A DNA stretch of 61,268 nt. Origin: Symplocastrum torsivum CPER-KK1. GTDB lineage: Bacteria > Cyanobacteriota > Cyanobacteriia > Cyanobacteriales > Coleofasciculaceae. Location of the stretch: positions 1-61,268 of the forward strand of contig JAHHIF010000042.1 in the NCBI GenBank assembly GCA_019358875.1. Direction: 5' to 3'. The stretch's first letter is position 1. The number at the start of each line of letters is the position of its first letter. Below, piece after piece: positions 1-8,631 of this stretch. A program made the translations under genes and the position numbers. The notes beneath the pieces were generated by a model. The model was not told the origin of the DNA. It worked only from the letters and a program-made list of their open reading frames with translations, and ran no database searches.

Positions 1-868
1 ACGCTGTAGAAAATGAAAACAACGTAAAACCATTGTTCCAGATACGTTGTAGACGTTGTAGACGACATAAAACTTGGTTCTCATTGACGAGCTTCCTTGA
101 AAGCTTATGTAGAAAATCTGCTCTTGAGTTACTCACTCGTTCGTGAACCCTAGCAACAACCTTTCTATACTTATGTCTTGACTTGCTTCCTTTTTGCTTT
201 CTGGCTAGCTTTTGTTGTTTGCACTTAAGGTTTTTCTCATGCTTGACAAGGTGTCTGGGGTTATCGTACTTAGATACCTTGCTACCATCGCTGGTCACGG
301 CAAAGTGCTTCAAACCCAAGTCAAGACCAATCACTGTGCCTTCTGTTGAAACAGCAGGATTCTCACCTTCTATCTCAGTCAAGATAGATGCATAGTATTT
401 TCCTGATGGCTCTTTACTGACAGTGACAGTCTTGAGTGTTCCCTCAATAGTTTTGTGGATTTTGGCTTTTACTGTACCTACCTTGCCAGGTAGCTTGACC
501 GCATTATTCTCCACCTTGACGTTCTGGGGGTACTGAATTGACTGCTTGCCGTGCTTTGATTTGAATCGTGGAAATCCCGCACGACCTTCAAAGAAATTTT
601 TGTAAGCCGTTGTCAGATTGAGAGTGACAGCCTGCAATACCTGACTATAACACTCGCCTAACCATGCAGTCTCCTCATCCTTCTTGAGCATTGGCAAAAG
701 CACATTGAGTGCTGAACGCCCCAGCCCCTTACCCGTATCTCGGTAAGTTTCAATAGACTTATTGAGTCCGTAATTCCACCACCAACGCGCACAACCGAAA
801 TGCTGATCTAGCAGCATCTCTTGCTCTGGCGTTGGGTATAAGCGGACTTTTACGGCTCTATGCAGCAT
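1..868 (-). pseudogene. tnpB: TnpB-like RNA-guided nuclease of an IS200/IS605-family element, partial and probably frameshifted
   Basis: Read on the minus strand from ATG at 868, preceded by GAGGT, the frame stays open to the window edge (about 289 codons). It begins MLHRAVKVRLYPTPEQ, continues with GCARWWWNYGLN and carries the RuvC-I motif VIGLDLGLKHFAVTSDG with the catalytic Asp near residue 183, typical of OrfB/TnpB. After KLVNENQV the family normally continues VVENLNV, which holds the second catalytic Glu. Here that stretch is found only in another frame, reading VVYNVYNVSG, with Tyr in place of Glu and a duplicated 9-mer (GTCTACAAC twice) at about 42-65. I infer a decayed gene. No TnpA partner is visible. 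The C-terminal zinc ribbon would lie outside the window. Confidence 0.8.
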
Positions 869-937
869 TCAATTTACCTCATAAGCACTAATCTTACCAT
901 CTATCATGATTAGAGATAAATACATAAACAAAAGTTT

Positions 938-962
938 GGAAGCCCCCGTGCCTATGGCTTCC
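938..962. repeat. Subterminal hairpin of the TnpB element
   Basis: GGAAGCC and GGCTTCC form a 7-bp stem around an 11-nt loop, 70 bp upstream of the tnpB start. Imperfect hairpins at the ends are the transposition signals of IS200/IS605 elements, so this probably marks the 5' end of the element. The exact boundary is not resolved. Confidence 0.45.
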
Positions 963-1237
963 GTGCTTTCATCCCAAGCGTGTCTACCGACTCAAGGGGA
1001 TTTCCCGCAGGTTATCGTTAAAGAATAGTGATGAAGAAGCTGGGAAGCAGGAAAAGTCGAGGGAGCAGGGGAAGCTTGAAGAGCTATCACGATATATCGC
1101 TAAATAACTAAAGCATCAGTTTTTGCTGCCAGTTTGTAGAATAGATTCCATAAAGTTAGAGGTAAGGTGAGCTTATCGAGACTATCTACGGCAACCTTCA
1201 GGGTCTAAAGTCCAGCCAGCTTAAGCAGCTACAACGG

Positions 1238-2905
1238 TTGTATACCCAGCGCGTCCCAGGCGATCGCTTTACAACGCCGGAGTTTGCCCAGCGACTGGCA
1301 GCGATCAGCGTGGATATTAAACAGCCGTTATGTACCTACATCAATCGCCGAGGACAGGTGATTCGTGTGGGTGTGGGTACACTAAATCAGACGAAAATTC
1401 CGCCTCAAGAATTACCGCGCTACGGTGCTGAACGTTTATCTGGAATTCGCTGCATTTCTACCCAGCTCAAAGCAGAAACCCCCAAAGAATCGACCTTAAC
1501 GGCAATGCTGATTCAGCGATTGGATGCTTTGGTGGTACTGAATGTTACTGAATCAGGATTTGAGCGACGGGGTGGTGGTGCGACAGGGTATGTCAAAGAA
1601 ACTTACTTGGCTCATTTAATCCCTACTGCTGAGTCAGGAGTACAAGAGCTTGATGATCGCGTTCGGGCACTTGACTCGACACTCAGTTGGAGCTTGTCAC
1701 CTGCCCTCAGCTTGGACATACTGACTAAACAGGATTTTCTGGATTTGGTCGAAGGACTAGAAGCCGAGTTCCGCCGAGAATTTGTCGCTCAACAGGTCGA
1801 TGCTGACCAAGATAGGGTGCTGATTGTTGGGTTGATGACGGATGGCATCACCAAAGAACGCTTTGAAGATGGCTTAGCCGAAATTGGTAGATTAGTGCAA
1901 ACAGCGGGCGGAGAAGTGTTGCAGACAATGCGACAAAAGCGATCGCGTCCTCATCCCCAAACCGTTGTTGGAGCAGGGAAAGTTCAGGAGATTGCCCTAA
2001 CGGTACAAACAGTAGGAGCCAATCTTGTCGTATTTGACCGCGACCTCTCCCCGGCACAAATCCGCAACCTCGAATCAGAAACAGGTGTTCGAGTTGTAGA
2101 CCGTACCGAAGTTATTCTCGATATCTTCGCCCAACGTGCCCAATCCAGGGCAGGAAAATTGCAGGTGGAACTTGCCCAGTTAGAATACATGCTGCCTCGG
2201 CTTACAGGTCGTGGTCAGGCAATGTCACGCTTGGGGGGTGGTATTGGGACTCGTGGCCCTGGTGAAACAAAACTAGAAACGGAACGTCGTGCCATTCAAC
2301 GCCGGATTACCCGCTTGCAACAGGAAGTGAATCAGCTACAAGCCCATCGCTCACGGATGCGGCAACGGCGGCAGAAACAGGAAGTTCCGACCATTGCTGT
2401 AGTTGGTTATACCAATGCTGGAAAATCCACGCTGTTGAATACATTAACCAATGCCGAGGTTTATACTGCTGACCAGCTCTTTGCGACGCTTGACCCAACT
2501 ACACGACGTCTACCAATTCCTGATGCCGTAACAGGGGAGCCAATTTCAATTTTGCTGACCGATACGGTTGGCTTTATCCACGAACTGCCCCCACCTCTCG
2601 TTGATTCCTTCCGGGCTACCTTGGAAGAAGTCACCGAAGCGGATGCCTTGCTGCACGTCGTCGATTTATCCCATCGGGCTTGGCAAAGTCACATTCGTTC
2701 AGTCATGTCCATTCTGTCGGAGATGCCTGTCACACCAGGACCGATACTGCTAGCGTTTAACAAAATCGATCAGGTAGACGGCGATACGTTGGTGCTTGCT
2801 CAAGAGGAATTTCCTCAAGGGGTGTTCATTTCAGCTAGTCAGCGTTTAGGACTCGAAACCTTACGCCAGAAGTTGGCTCAGCTTGTTCATTACGCACTCG
2901 CTTGA
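1238..2905 (+). CDS. hflX: GTPase HflX, ribosome-associated (start uncertain, see text)
   Basis: HflX is a GTPase that binds the 50S subunit and rescues or splits stalled ribosomes. The glycine-rich linker (SRLGGGIGTRGPGETKLE) is diagnostic of HflX. G1 is GYTNAGKST, G3 is DTVGFI and G4 is NKID. The coordinates use TTG at 1238, the first canonical start. However, the frame continues upstream to 1175 and encodes IETIYGNLQGLKSSQLKQLQRL, which as I recall matches the conserved METIYGNLQGLK start of cyanobacterial HflX, except that the first codon is ATC. GGTGAG lies just before it, and an in-frame TAA sits at 1163. So either ATC is used as start, or the ATG was lost and translation begins at TTG 1238, shortening the protein by 21 residues. 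A hairpin terminator follows. Confidence 0.93.
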   Translation: MYTQRVPGDRFTTPEFAQRLAAISVDIKQPLCTYINRRGQVIRVGVGTLNQTKIPPQELPRYGAERLSGIRCISTQLKAETPKESTLTAMLIQRLDALVVLNVTESGFERRGGGATGYVKETYLAHLIPTAESGVQELDDRVRALDSTLSWSLSPALSLDILTKQDFLDLVEGLEAEFRREFVAQQVDADQDRVLIVGLMTDGITKERFEDGLAEIGRLVQTAGGEVLQTMRQKRSRPHPQTVVGAGKVQEIALTVQTVGANLVVFDRDLSPAQIRNLESETGVRVVDRTEVILDIFAQRAQSRAGKLQVELAQLEYMLPRLTGRGQAMSRLGGGIGTRGPGETKLETERRAIQRRITRLQQEVNQLQAHRSRMRQRRQKQEVPTIAVVGYTNAGKSTLLNTLTNAEVYTADQLFATLDPTTRRLPIPDAVTGEPISILLTDTVGFIHELPPPLVDSFRATLEEVTEADALLHVVDLSHRAWQSHIRSVMSILSEMPVTPGPILLAFNKIDQVDGDTLVLAQEEFPQGVFISASQRLGLETLRQKLAQLVHYALA

Positions 2906-3028
2906 AAATAGGTGAGAGGGGACAGGTGGTAGGTGGTAGGGAGAGGGATTTTCATTCTTTCGTTGTGAGCGTAGCTCATGGTGCCTCACTTGAAAAAACT
3001 TTTTACAAACAACCAACAACAAATAACC

Positions 3029-3088
3029 AAGTCGGCGGGAAGACAACATCCTTTTATGTGTGGGAGGAACACCATCCGCCGACTTTTT
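3029..3088 (+). terminator. Rho-independent terminator after hflX
   Basis: AAGTCGGCGG (3029-3038) pairs perfectly with CCGCCGACTT (3076-3085) and runs into TTTTT. The loop is long, about 37 nt. It sits about 120 bp after the hflX stop. Confidence 0.65.
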
Positions 3089-3186
3089 GTGACTGGGATC
3101 AGGGGTAGAATTGCTGTGGATGACCACTAATCTTCACAAAAAAGGCAAAAATTAGAAATGAAGACAAAAAATAACCTCGCAGTTTG

Positions 3187-3792
3187 ATGCTTCATTCCGG
3201 CGACACCGAGATTTTGAATTTTCTTGAGCAAATCCAGCTTGCCCGAAATGTTACAGCGGGCTTACGGTGCTACCGTCTCCGAACAATGTGTCTACATTTC
3301 GGACGTTGGCTGAAATTAACTCAAGAACAAATGCGTCAGCTAATTTTCTTGAGTTACTGCCATGGTTTGGGGAAAATTGGCATTCCTGACGCTATCCTAC
3401 TCAAACCGGGTACTTTGAGCGATCAGGAGTGGGCGAAGATTCGAGAGTACCCAGAAGTCTCAGCACTCATGTGTAGTCAGCTTCCGATACTCAAAGAGTT
3501 TGCCCCCTTAGTGCGATCGCATCAAGAACGCCTCAATGGCACAGGATATCCGGATGGCTTGACTAGGGAAAAAATTCCTTATGTTGTTCAAGTCTTTCAG
3601 TTGGTGAATGTGGCGGATGCGATTATTAGCAAACGCCTACATCGCGCCCGTAACGCTCCAGCCAGCGATCGCCCCTATTGGGCACAAGCCGTAGAGGAAA
3701 TCACTAAAGAAATGCAGGCGGGAGCAAGAGATCCAGAACTCTGTGAGAAGTTTTTCCGCTTTCTTGAGCTTTACTACCGAGGTGGTAGTTGA
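3187..3792 (+). CDS. Degenerate HD-GYP-domain protein
   Basis: HD-GYP proteins hydrolyse cyclic di-GMP using a cluster of His and Asp ligands. This 201-residue protein keeps the fold signature (GLGKIGIPDAILLKPG, then ERLNGTGYPDGL) but has lost ligands. The HD doublet is H59-G60, the HHE motif is H112-Q113-E114, and the Asp of DGxGYP is Asn117. It is therefore probably not an active phosphodiesterase and may be a regulatory or structural paralogue. There is no receiver or other sensor domain. ATG 3187 is preferred, though the adjacent TTG at 3184 is also in frame. It is convergent with the SLH-domain gene, leaving a 25-bp gap. Confidence 0.75.
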   Translation: MLHSGDTEILNFLEQIQLARNVTAGLRCYRLRTMCLHFGRWLKLTQEQMRQLIFLSYCHGLGKIGIPDAILLKPGTLSDQEWAKIREYPEVSALMCSQLPILKEFAPLVRSHQERLNGTGYPDGLTREKIPYVVQVFQLVNVADAIISKRLHRARNAPASDRPYWAQAVEEITKEMQAGARDPELCEKFFRFLELYYRGGS

Positions 3793-3817
3793 GAGGATGA
3801 CTACTTGCAAAGAACTA

Positions 3818-6160
3818 TCAATCCAGGAAGATGCCAAGACCATTATGAACACTAGCCGCTGTACTCGGCGCACGATTAAGAAGTTGACCGCCTAAGGCTA
3901 GACTTGTCGAACTACCACCGTCTAAATTTAGAGCCTCAACTGCCCCTAATTGCTGCATGAGTTGGCTAGTTTCTGCTAGGGTAGGGCCACTTCCCCCGAT
4001 GCGGTTGTGGATTGTGGCAATCATCAACTCGCCAGACGCGGAAATCCCAACAGCACTACGAATTGCCGCTTGTTTATTAAACGCCTCACTGAAGCCTTCC
4101 ACCTTAGCATCGAGAACAACTTGTTGATTTTGCACCAGCATTGGCCCTCCACCCAAGATGTGAGGGAATTGGCTAAAATCAGCCGGAACTGTGGTGCTTT
4201 CTAGTTGCACTTTTGTCCCAACGGTTAAAGCACTTGCTGTTTCTGGTGTGACTCGTAAGGTGAGTAAGTAGCCATCACGAGGTATCGTAATCGGAGTTTG
4301 ACCGACTGCACCTCCTGGTGATTGGCTGGTTACTTGGTTATTCTGGACAATGACAAGAATTTCGTTATCAGTCAAAGGAGTGTAGGTAGTTCCCCAATCA
4401 GGCGTATAACGAGCAATCCCACGCTGAACATAGCCAGTGTTGAGTAAGACTAATGGGAGACGCTGTCCACTGCTTGTAATCAAGGTTTCCATCAGCGTCA
4501 GCCGAGCAATTTTAAACAAACCTGCATCATTCCAGGCGATCGCACCTCGGTTGAGAATGGGGCCTGATAACCAGCGATTTTCCCGCCGAATTGCACCTAA
4601 TGGTAACTGATTATTCCGATTAAAAAATCCCCCATTAATCGCTGCTGCTACCTGTGACTTTTGAGCGATTGTAATTAATGGCGCGATTCCTGTCATCGTG
4701 GTGGGGTTAGTCCAGATTGGTTTAATAGTTAGTCCAATAGAACGCCCATCAATGGTTAGCCAAACAATTGGGAAGCGAGTTGAACCGAGACTAAGATACT
4801 GCTGTCGCCAACGTAGTCCCTTTGCCCAAAGAATATCTCGTTCTACTAGCGCATCCGATCGCAACTCAACAACAAGACGATTTGGGTTAGATAGCGTTGA
4901 GGTGCGAACTGACAAGCCATCAGGGAGATTTCCTCGAATAATGGTTTGGTTATTGCCCTTCTCGACTGTTGGTGGTAACGGTTTTTCATTACTACCGCCT
5001 GTTTCTCCCTCATTCCTATCCTCTGTTGTGTCTCCGGGATTGGCTGGAGGCTCAACCGGACGAGGCTTAAACCGTTCTACAATCGCTTGGTCAACTAAAG
5101 CATCAATTGTCACTACCCATTGCTGGTTTTGTTGACTGAGTTGCCAGGGAGTTGCTCGATTTAAATCAACTACAAGGCGCGAACCTGGAGATTGTTCAGT
5201 AAAGGTAATGTTCTCCACGTTGCCGATTTTCGTGACGAGATTCAGTGTGTTGCCGTTAATCTGTATCTGCCAATCGCTAGTGCTTACCCAATCTGTGATA
5301 TCTAAGTAGCGATTTGTTCCATCCCGCCTTGTCGCCAAATTCAAGGGATTGGCTGATGAGGAAAACCACTGTCCTGGTTGTTTAGTTGAATCAGTAGTAT
5401 TTAGGAGTTCTACCCCCAGTGTTTGCCTAAGTCCCGTATCACTAATCCCTGTGCGAGGGAAAGCACCATTACTCCACTGACTCCACGAGGCAGACATCGA
5501 CCTACCATTGACAGATACAGTCATCCCTTGGCGAATTGTTCCAGCAGGGAAGACTTCCACAATATACTGAGATGCGATCGCACTGGCTTGTCCTATAGAC
5601 ACCAATGCTTGGTAGATAAACGCGGCTACTTCACCTCTTGTTGCGGGTTGGTTTGGGTTGAGTGTGCGGAGATTGGGAGAATTTACAACAACTTTGGCAC
5701 GGGTAGCAGTTGCGATCGCGTCTTTAGCATATCCAGGAATCTGAGATGCATCTAGATAGATTTCTGTCAAGGGGGATATTTGGCTTGCTGTATTCACTGT
5801 TGAGGCAAGTCCTAAGCCAGCAACCAGAGAAACTAAAACTTGCGCCCTGGTAATCTTCTCTTGAGGAAGAAATCGTTTATCGGGAAAACCCGACATAAAT
5901 CCCATTTCAAAGGCTTTTTGAATTGCACTCGCTGCCCAGAAGCTAGAGGGAACATCTACAAAAGGCGCATACTGCCGTAGTTTGGGACGTTGAAATGCCC
6001 TTTGTACGAGCGTGGCATACTCTGCCCGTGTCATCGCTTGATTAGGTCGAAAAGTCCCATCACTAAAGCCGTTAACAAGATTACGCGATCGCAAGCCTTG
6101 GATAAAAGAACTTGCCCAATGGTCTTGAGTATCAGGAAAAATTGGTAAGGAACTGACCAT
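3818..6160 (-). CDS. SLH-domain protein with AMIN-like regions and a C-terminal phosphodiester glycosidase (NAGPA/DUF2233) domain
   Basis: The 780-residue protein starts with three SLH repeats (about residues 8-190; DTQDHWASSFI, GFSDGTFRPNQAMTRAEYA, GFPDKRFLPQEKITRAQ), which bind cell-wall polymers. Two AMIN-like beta regions follow (about 270-350 and 390-440) with a Pro/Glu-rich linker between them. The C-terminal third has the NAGPA hallmarks AINGGFFN and NLDGGSSTSLAL, a family that cleaves phosphodiester-linked sugars. A surface enzyme acting on wall or sheath glycans is a reasonable inference. Oddly, no signal peptide is seen: the protein starts MVSSLPIFPDTQDHW, and the upstream frame closes at a TAA within 20 bases. 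It is divergent from the next gene with only 38 bp between starts. Confidence 0.85.
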   Translation of the reverse strand: MVSSLPIFPDTQDHWASSFIQGLRSRNLVNGFSDGTFRPNQAMTRAEYATLVQRAFQRPKLRQYAPFVDVPSSFWAASAIQKAFEMGFMSGFPDKRFLPQEKITRAQVLVSLVAGLGLASTVNTASQISPLTEIYLDASQIPGYAKDAIATATRAKVVVNSPNLRTLNPNQPATRGEVAAFIYQALVSIGQASAIASQYIVEVFPAGTIRQGMTVSVNGRSMSASWSQWSNGAFPRTGISDTGLRQTLGVELLNTTDSTKQPGQWFSSSANPLNLATRRDGTNRYLDITDWVSTSDWQIQINGNTLNLVTKIGNVENITFTEQSPGSRLVVDLNRATPWQLSQQNQQWVVTIDALVDQAIVERFKPRPVEPPANPGDTTEDRNEGETGGSNEKPLPPTVEKGNNQTIIRGNLPDGLSVRTSTLSNPNRLVVELRSDALVERDILWAKGLRWRQQYLSLGSTRFPIVWLTIDGRSIGLTIKPIWTNPTTMTGIAPLITIAQKSQVAAAINGGFFNRNNQLPLGAIRRENRWLSGPILNRGAIAWNDAGLFKIARLTLMETLITSSGQRLPLVLLNTGYVQRGIARYTPDWGTTYTPLTDNEILVIVQNNQVTSQSPGGAVGQTPITIPRDGYLLTLRVTPETASALTVGTKVQLESTTVPADFSQFPHILGGGPMLVQNQQVVLDAKVEGFSEAFNKQAAIRSAVGISASGELMIATIHNRIGGSGPTLAETSQLMQQLGAVEALNLDGGSSTSLALGGQLLNRAPSTAASVHNGLGIFLD

Positions 6161-6198
6161 TCTAGTAAAAGAGGGTTAGGTATTACTTCAAGAAAACT

Positions 6199-6864
6199 AT
6201 GGTGAGAAAGATTGGCTTTTGGTTGTTATGGGCTGGATTTATTGTCTATGCCGTGTGGTTTTCTCCGGCAGGTACCTCATCAAACATCACGTTGCTGAAA
6301 AATTTATTCACACTGCACTGGACACAAATCAATCCGATTATTCTGGCGATATTTGCCCTCGTCGGAATCTGGCTACTCATTTATAGCTGTCTTTTGTTCA
6401 TTGATGGCAGGATGCAAACGCTCCCATTCTGGCTGTTTGCCGTCGCTTCAGTTGGTTCAGGGGTAATTGGGTTATTACCTTATTTAGCTCTGCGAGACGA
6501 TAATCAGGAGTTCTCTGGGGAAAAAGATACGTTCCTCGAAATTTTCGACTCTCGTGGGACTGGGGTAATTCTTGCGATTAGTGCGATCGCTTTAGTGGGT
6601 TTTGGCTTGCTGTTTGGCGACTGGGGAGACTTTGTCGTGCAGTTTCAAACCACTCGCTTCGTCAATGCAATGACTATTGCCTTCGGAATATTTTGCCTAG
6701 TGTTTCCAGCCGTCTTGGGGGATGATATGGCGCGGCACGGGATTAAAGATAAACGAATATTCTGGGCTGTAGCTCTGCTACCGCTATTTGGTTCAGTTGC
6801 TTATCTATGTCTGCGTCCACCCATACCCTCGGCTAGTGCTAAGGAGAGTGTGTTGGAAAGTTGA
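6199..6864 (+). CDS. Conserved cyanobacterial multi-pass membrane protein, function unknown
   Basis: This 221-residue protein has about six hydrophobic segments (roughly 5-22, 43-65, 75-95, 118-138, 153-172, 185-203). I see no catalytic motif. The C-terminal half (MARHGIKDKRIFWAVALLPLFGS) resembles small uncharacterised cyanobacterial membrane proteins, and I do not assign a family with certainty. It is divergently paired with the SLH glycosidase gene. The ATG is preceded only by weak A/G-rich sequence. It converges on the MATE gene across a repeat-bearing 222-bp spacer. Confidence 0.7.
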   Translation: MVRKIGFWLLWAGFIVYAVWFSPAGTSSNITLLKNLFTLHWTQINPIILAIFALVGIWLLIYSCLLFIDGRMQTLPFWLFAVASVGSGVIGLLPYLALRDDNQEFSGEKDTFLEIFDSRGTGVILAISAIALVGFGLLFGDWGDFVVQFQTTRFVNAMTIAFGIFCLVFPAVLGDDMARHGIKDKRIFWAVALLPLFGSVAYLCLRPPIPSASAKESVLES

Positions 6865-6937
6865 CAAAATGACATAGTTTAACCATTGAAGCGCGTTTTT
6901 AAAGGCGTTTTTTGTAGTGCGATCGCACTGTAGCTTG

Positions 6938-6984
6938 GCGGTTGAAACCGCATCTACACAAACAAAACCCACCTACGCGGGTTT
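6938..6984. repeat. Double palindrome, dispersed-repeat type
   Basis: GCGGTTgaAACCGC (6938-6951) is followed by AAACCC...GGGTTT (6965-6984). This pair of hairpins looks like an interspersed repeat that I recall from several cyanobacterial genomes. It lies between the convergent 6199 gene and the MATE gene. Confidence 0.5.
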
Positions 6985-7031
6985 CAAAAGTCTTGAATCT
7001 GACGGGGAAGGTAAGAAAACACGCCCTAGTC

Positions 7032-7060
7032 GTAGAGACGTTCCGCCGGAACGTCTCTAC
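7032..7060. repeat. Perfect 13-bp inverted repeat in a convergent spacer
   Basis: GTAGAGACGTTCC, a 3-nt loop, then the exact reverse complement. This is a common cyanobacterial interspersed palindrome. It could also act as a transcription end point, but no T-run follows on either strand. Confidence 0.6.
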
Positions 7061-7086
7061 AAAGATTTGTGGATTGCCTATCTCAA

Positions 7087-8481
7087 CTACACCGTAGTAA
7101 GCTGCCATCGTCCTCGCACAAAGACAATTACAAGGATAATTGAGCGAAAAATCCAGTCGCAAGTCGAACCCAACCAGACTCCAACCAAACCGAAACCTAA
7201 AGTAAACGCAAATAAATAGGTAGCACTGAGACGGACAACTAACCAGCCAGCAAGAGAAACATAGAACGCTGTCTTGGTATCACCTGCCCCCCGGAGTCCC
7301 TGAGCGAGTACAGTGCTAATTGCCATAAACGGTTGAGCCACTGCTGCCACATAAAGACAGGGAACACCAGCTAAGATTATTCGCTTGTCCGGCGAGAATG
7401 CCGATAGGAGCAGTTTAGGAATCAACATAAATGCTAAACCACATAAACTCAACAGTGCGATCGCTAAAGCCGTCGCTATCCATGCGCCAAAGGCTGATTC
7501 TTTTGGGTGTTTAGCTCCTAGTCGTTGGGCAACAATTGCTGCTGCCGCTACTCCAAACCCATCAGCGGAGAGAAAACAAATTGATTCAATACTAATGAGT
7601 GCTTGGTTAGCTGCCATCGCGGTGCTACCTAGTGCGCCAATCATCGTGATAAATCCGATGTATCCCAAATGCTGTACGCCACGATCCCCGAAGGCAGGAA
7701 AGGAAATTCTTAGTAGTCTTTTTAGGGCAGCACTTTCTCCACCCCAACCTCGAAAGGTTAAGGCACTTTCCCGACGCGCCAAAATCATTAGCAGGATACC
7801 TGCATTTAGAGCCAGGGCAACGGCGCTACCAATGGCTGCGCCACGCACTCCTAGTTCAGGCGCACCCCAGTGACCGAAAATGAGAGCGTAGTCGAGTATT
7901 GCATTGACAGCATTGGCAAGCATCGCGACTAAAAATGGTGTACGAGTATTACCTGCTGCCTGTAGCATTGCCGCTGACACCATTGACAGTAATAGCAATG
8001 GCATTGCCAGTAAAACAATACTAAGATACCTAGCAGCTGTAGCTTGTACTGTTGTATCACCCGCACCAAGTAATGCTAGGAGGCTGTCGAGTCCTACCAG
8101 ACTCAGTGCTGAGGCAGTGACTCCAATTCCGACTGCAAGTAAGATGCTAGTACGAGCTGTTGCTGCTGCCAAAATGCGATCGCCACTGCCAATTGCCCGT
8201 CCAACTAGCGCCACAGAACCAATTGAAAATGCTCCCAAGACACTGGAAATTGACCAAACGAGAGGACCACTAATTTGCATAGAGGCAAGTGACTCTGTAC
8301 TATGACGCCCTAACATTAGTCGGTCTACCAAAAATACCAACGTTTCGAGCAGCGATTGACCAATTACAGGAAGAGCAAGGCGCACAACATCGCGACTGAT
8401 GGCACGACGATTAATTGGGGATGTTGCATCATTCTTGTCAAAGATTTGATTCAGTTCTTGAGGCACAGCAAATTTTGTCAC
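7087..8481 (-). CDS. MATE family efflux transporter
   Basis: The protein has 464 residues and about 12 transmembrane helices arranged as two homologous halves, as in the MATE family. These are Na+- or H+-coupled exporters of drugs and metabolites in the inner membrane. The N-terminal half has LALPVIGQSLLETLVFLVDRLMLGR and GRAIGSGD. The second half repeats the pattern with RISFPAFGDRGVQHLGYIG and AQRLGAKHPKES. Length is normal for the family. The substrate cannot be deduced. It stands alone, with a heptamer repeat just upstream of its start. Confidence 0.92.
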   Translation of the reverse strand: MTKFAVPQELNQIFDKNDATSPINRRAISRDVVRLALPVIGQSLLETLVFLVDRLMLGRHSTESLASMQISGPLVWSISSVLGAFSIGSVALVGRAIGSGDRILAAATARTSILLAVGIGVTASALSLVGLDSLLALLGAGDTTVQATAARYLSIVLLAMPLLLLSMVSAAMLQAAGNTRTPFLVAMLANAVNAILDYALIFGHWGAPELGVRGAAIGSAVALALNAGILLMILARRESALTFRGWGGESAALKRLLRISFPAFGDRGVQHLGYIGFITMIGALGSTAMAANQALISIESICFLSADGFGVAAAAIVAQRLGAKHPKESAFGAWIATALAIALLSLCGLAFMLIPKLLLSAFSPDKRIILAGVPCLYVAAVAQPFMAISTVLAQGLRGAGDTKTAFYVSLAGWLVVRLSATYLFAFTLGFGLVGVWLGSTCDWIFRSIILVIVFVRGRWQLTTV

Positions 8482-8532
8482 ACAGACTACGATTCCTTCT
8501 GTAAGCTATCGCGCAAAACTTTAACTTGCACA

Positions 8533-8555
8533 AAGGCAGAAGGCAGAAGGCAGAA
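8533..8555. repeat. Tandem heptamer repeat AAGGCAG x3
   Basis: Three perfect copies of AAGGCAG lie in the spacer upstream of the MATE gene. This is a short tandemly repeated repetitive (STRR) sequence of the kind seen in filamentous cyanobacteria. Confidence 0.6.
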
Positions 8556-8600
8556 TGTTTATGGTGTTTGAAGCAAGAGACCGAGCAAGAAAAGCAAAAA

Positions 8601-8627
8601 AGCTGATAGCTGATAGCTTTCTGCTAT
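8601..8627. repeat. AGCTGATAGCTGATAGC heptamer-type dispersed repeat
   Basis: One member of a repeat family found at several places in the window (also 13454, 28628, 38663, 51201, 61063). This copy lies 4 bp beyond the stop codon of the TPR gene. Confidence 0.6.
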
Positions 8628-8631
8628 ATCG

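Noticed and set aside
4698..5135. 145-codon plus-strand frame inside the SLH glycosidase gene
   Set aside because: Antisense shadow of a well-supported domain-bearing gene.
6917..7219. Frames on both strands between the 6199 gene and the MATE gene
   Set aside because: They run through palindromic repeats and the MATE 3' end; composition is not protein-like.
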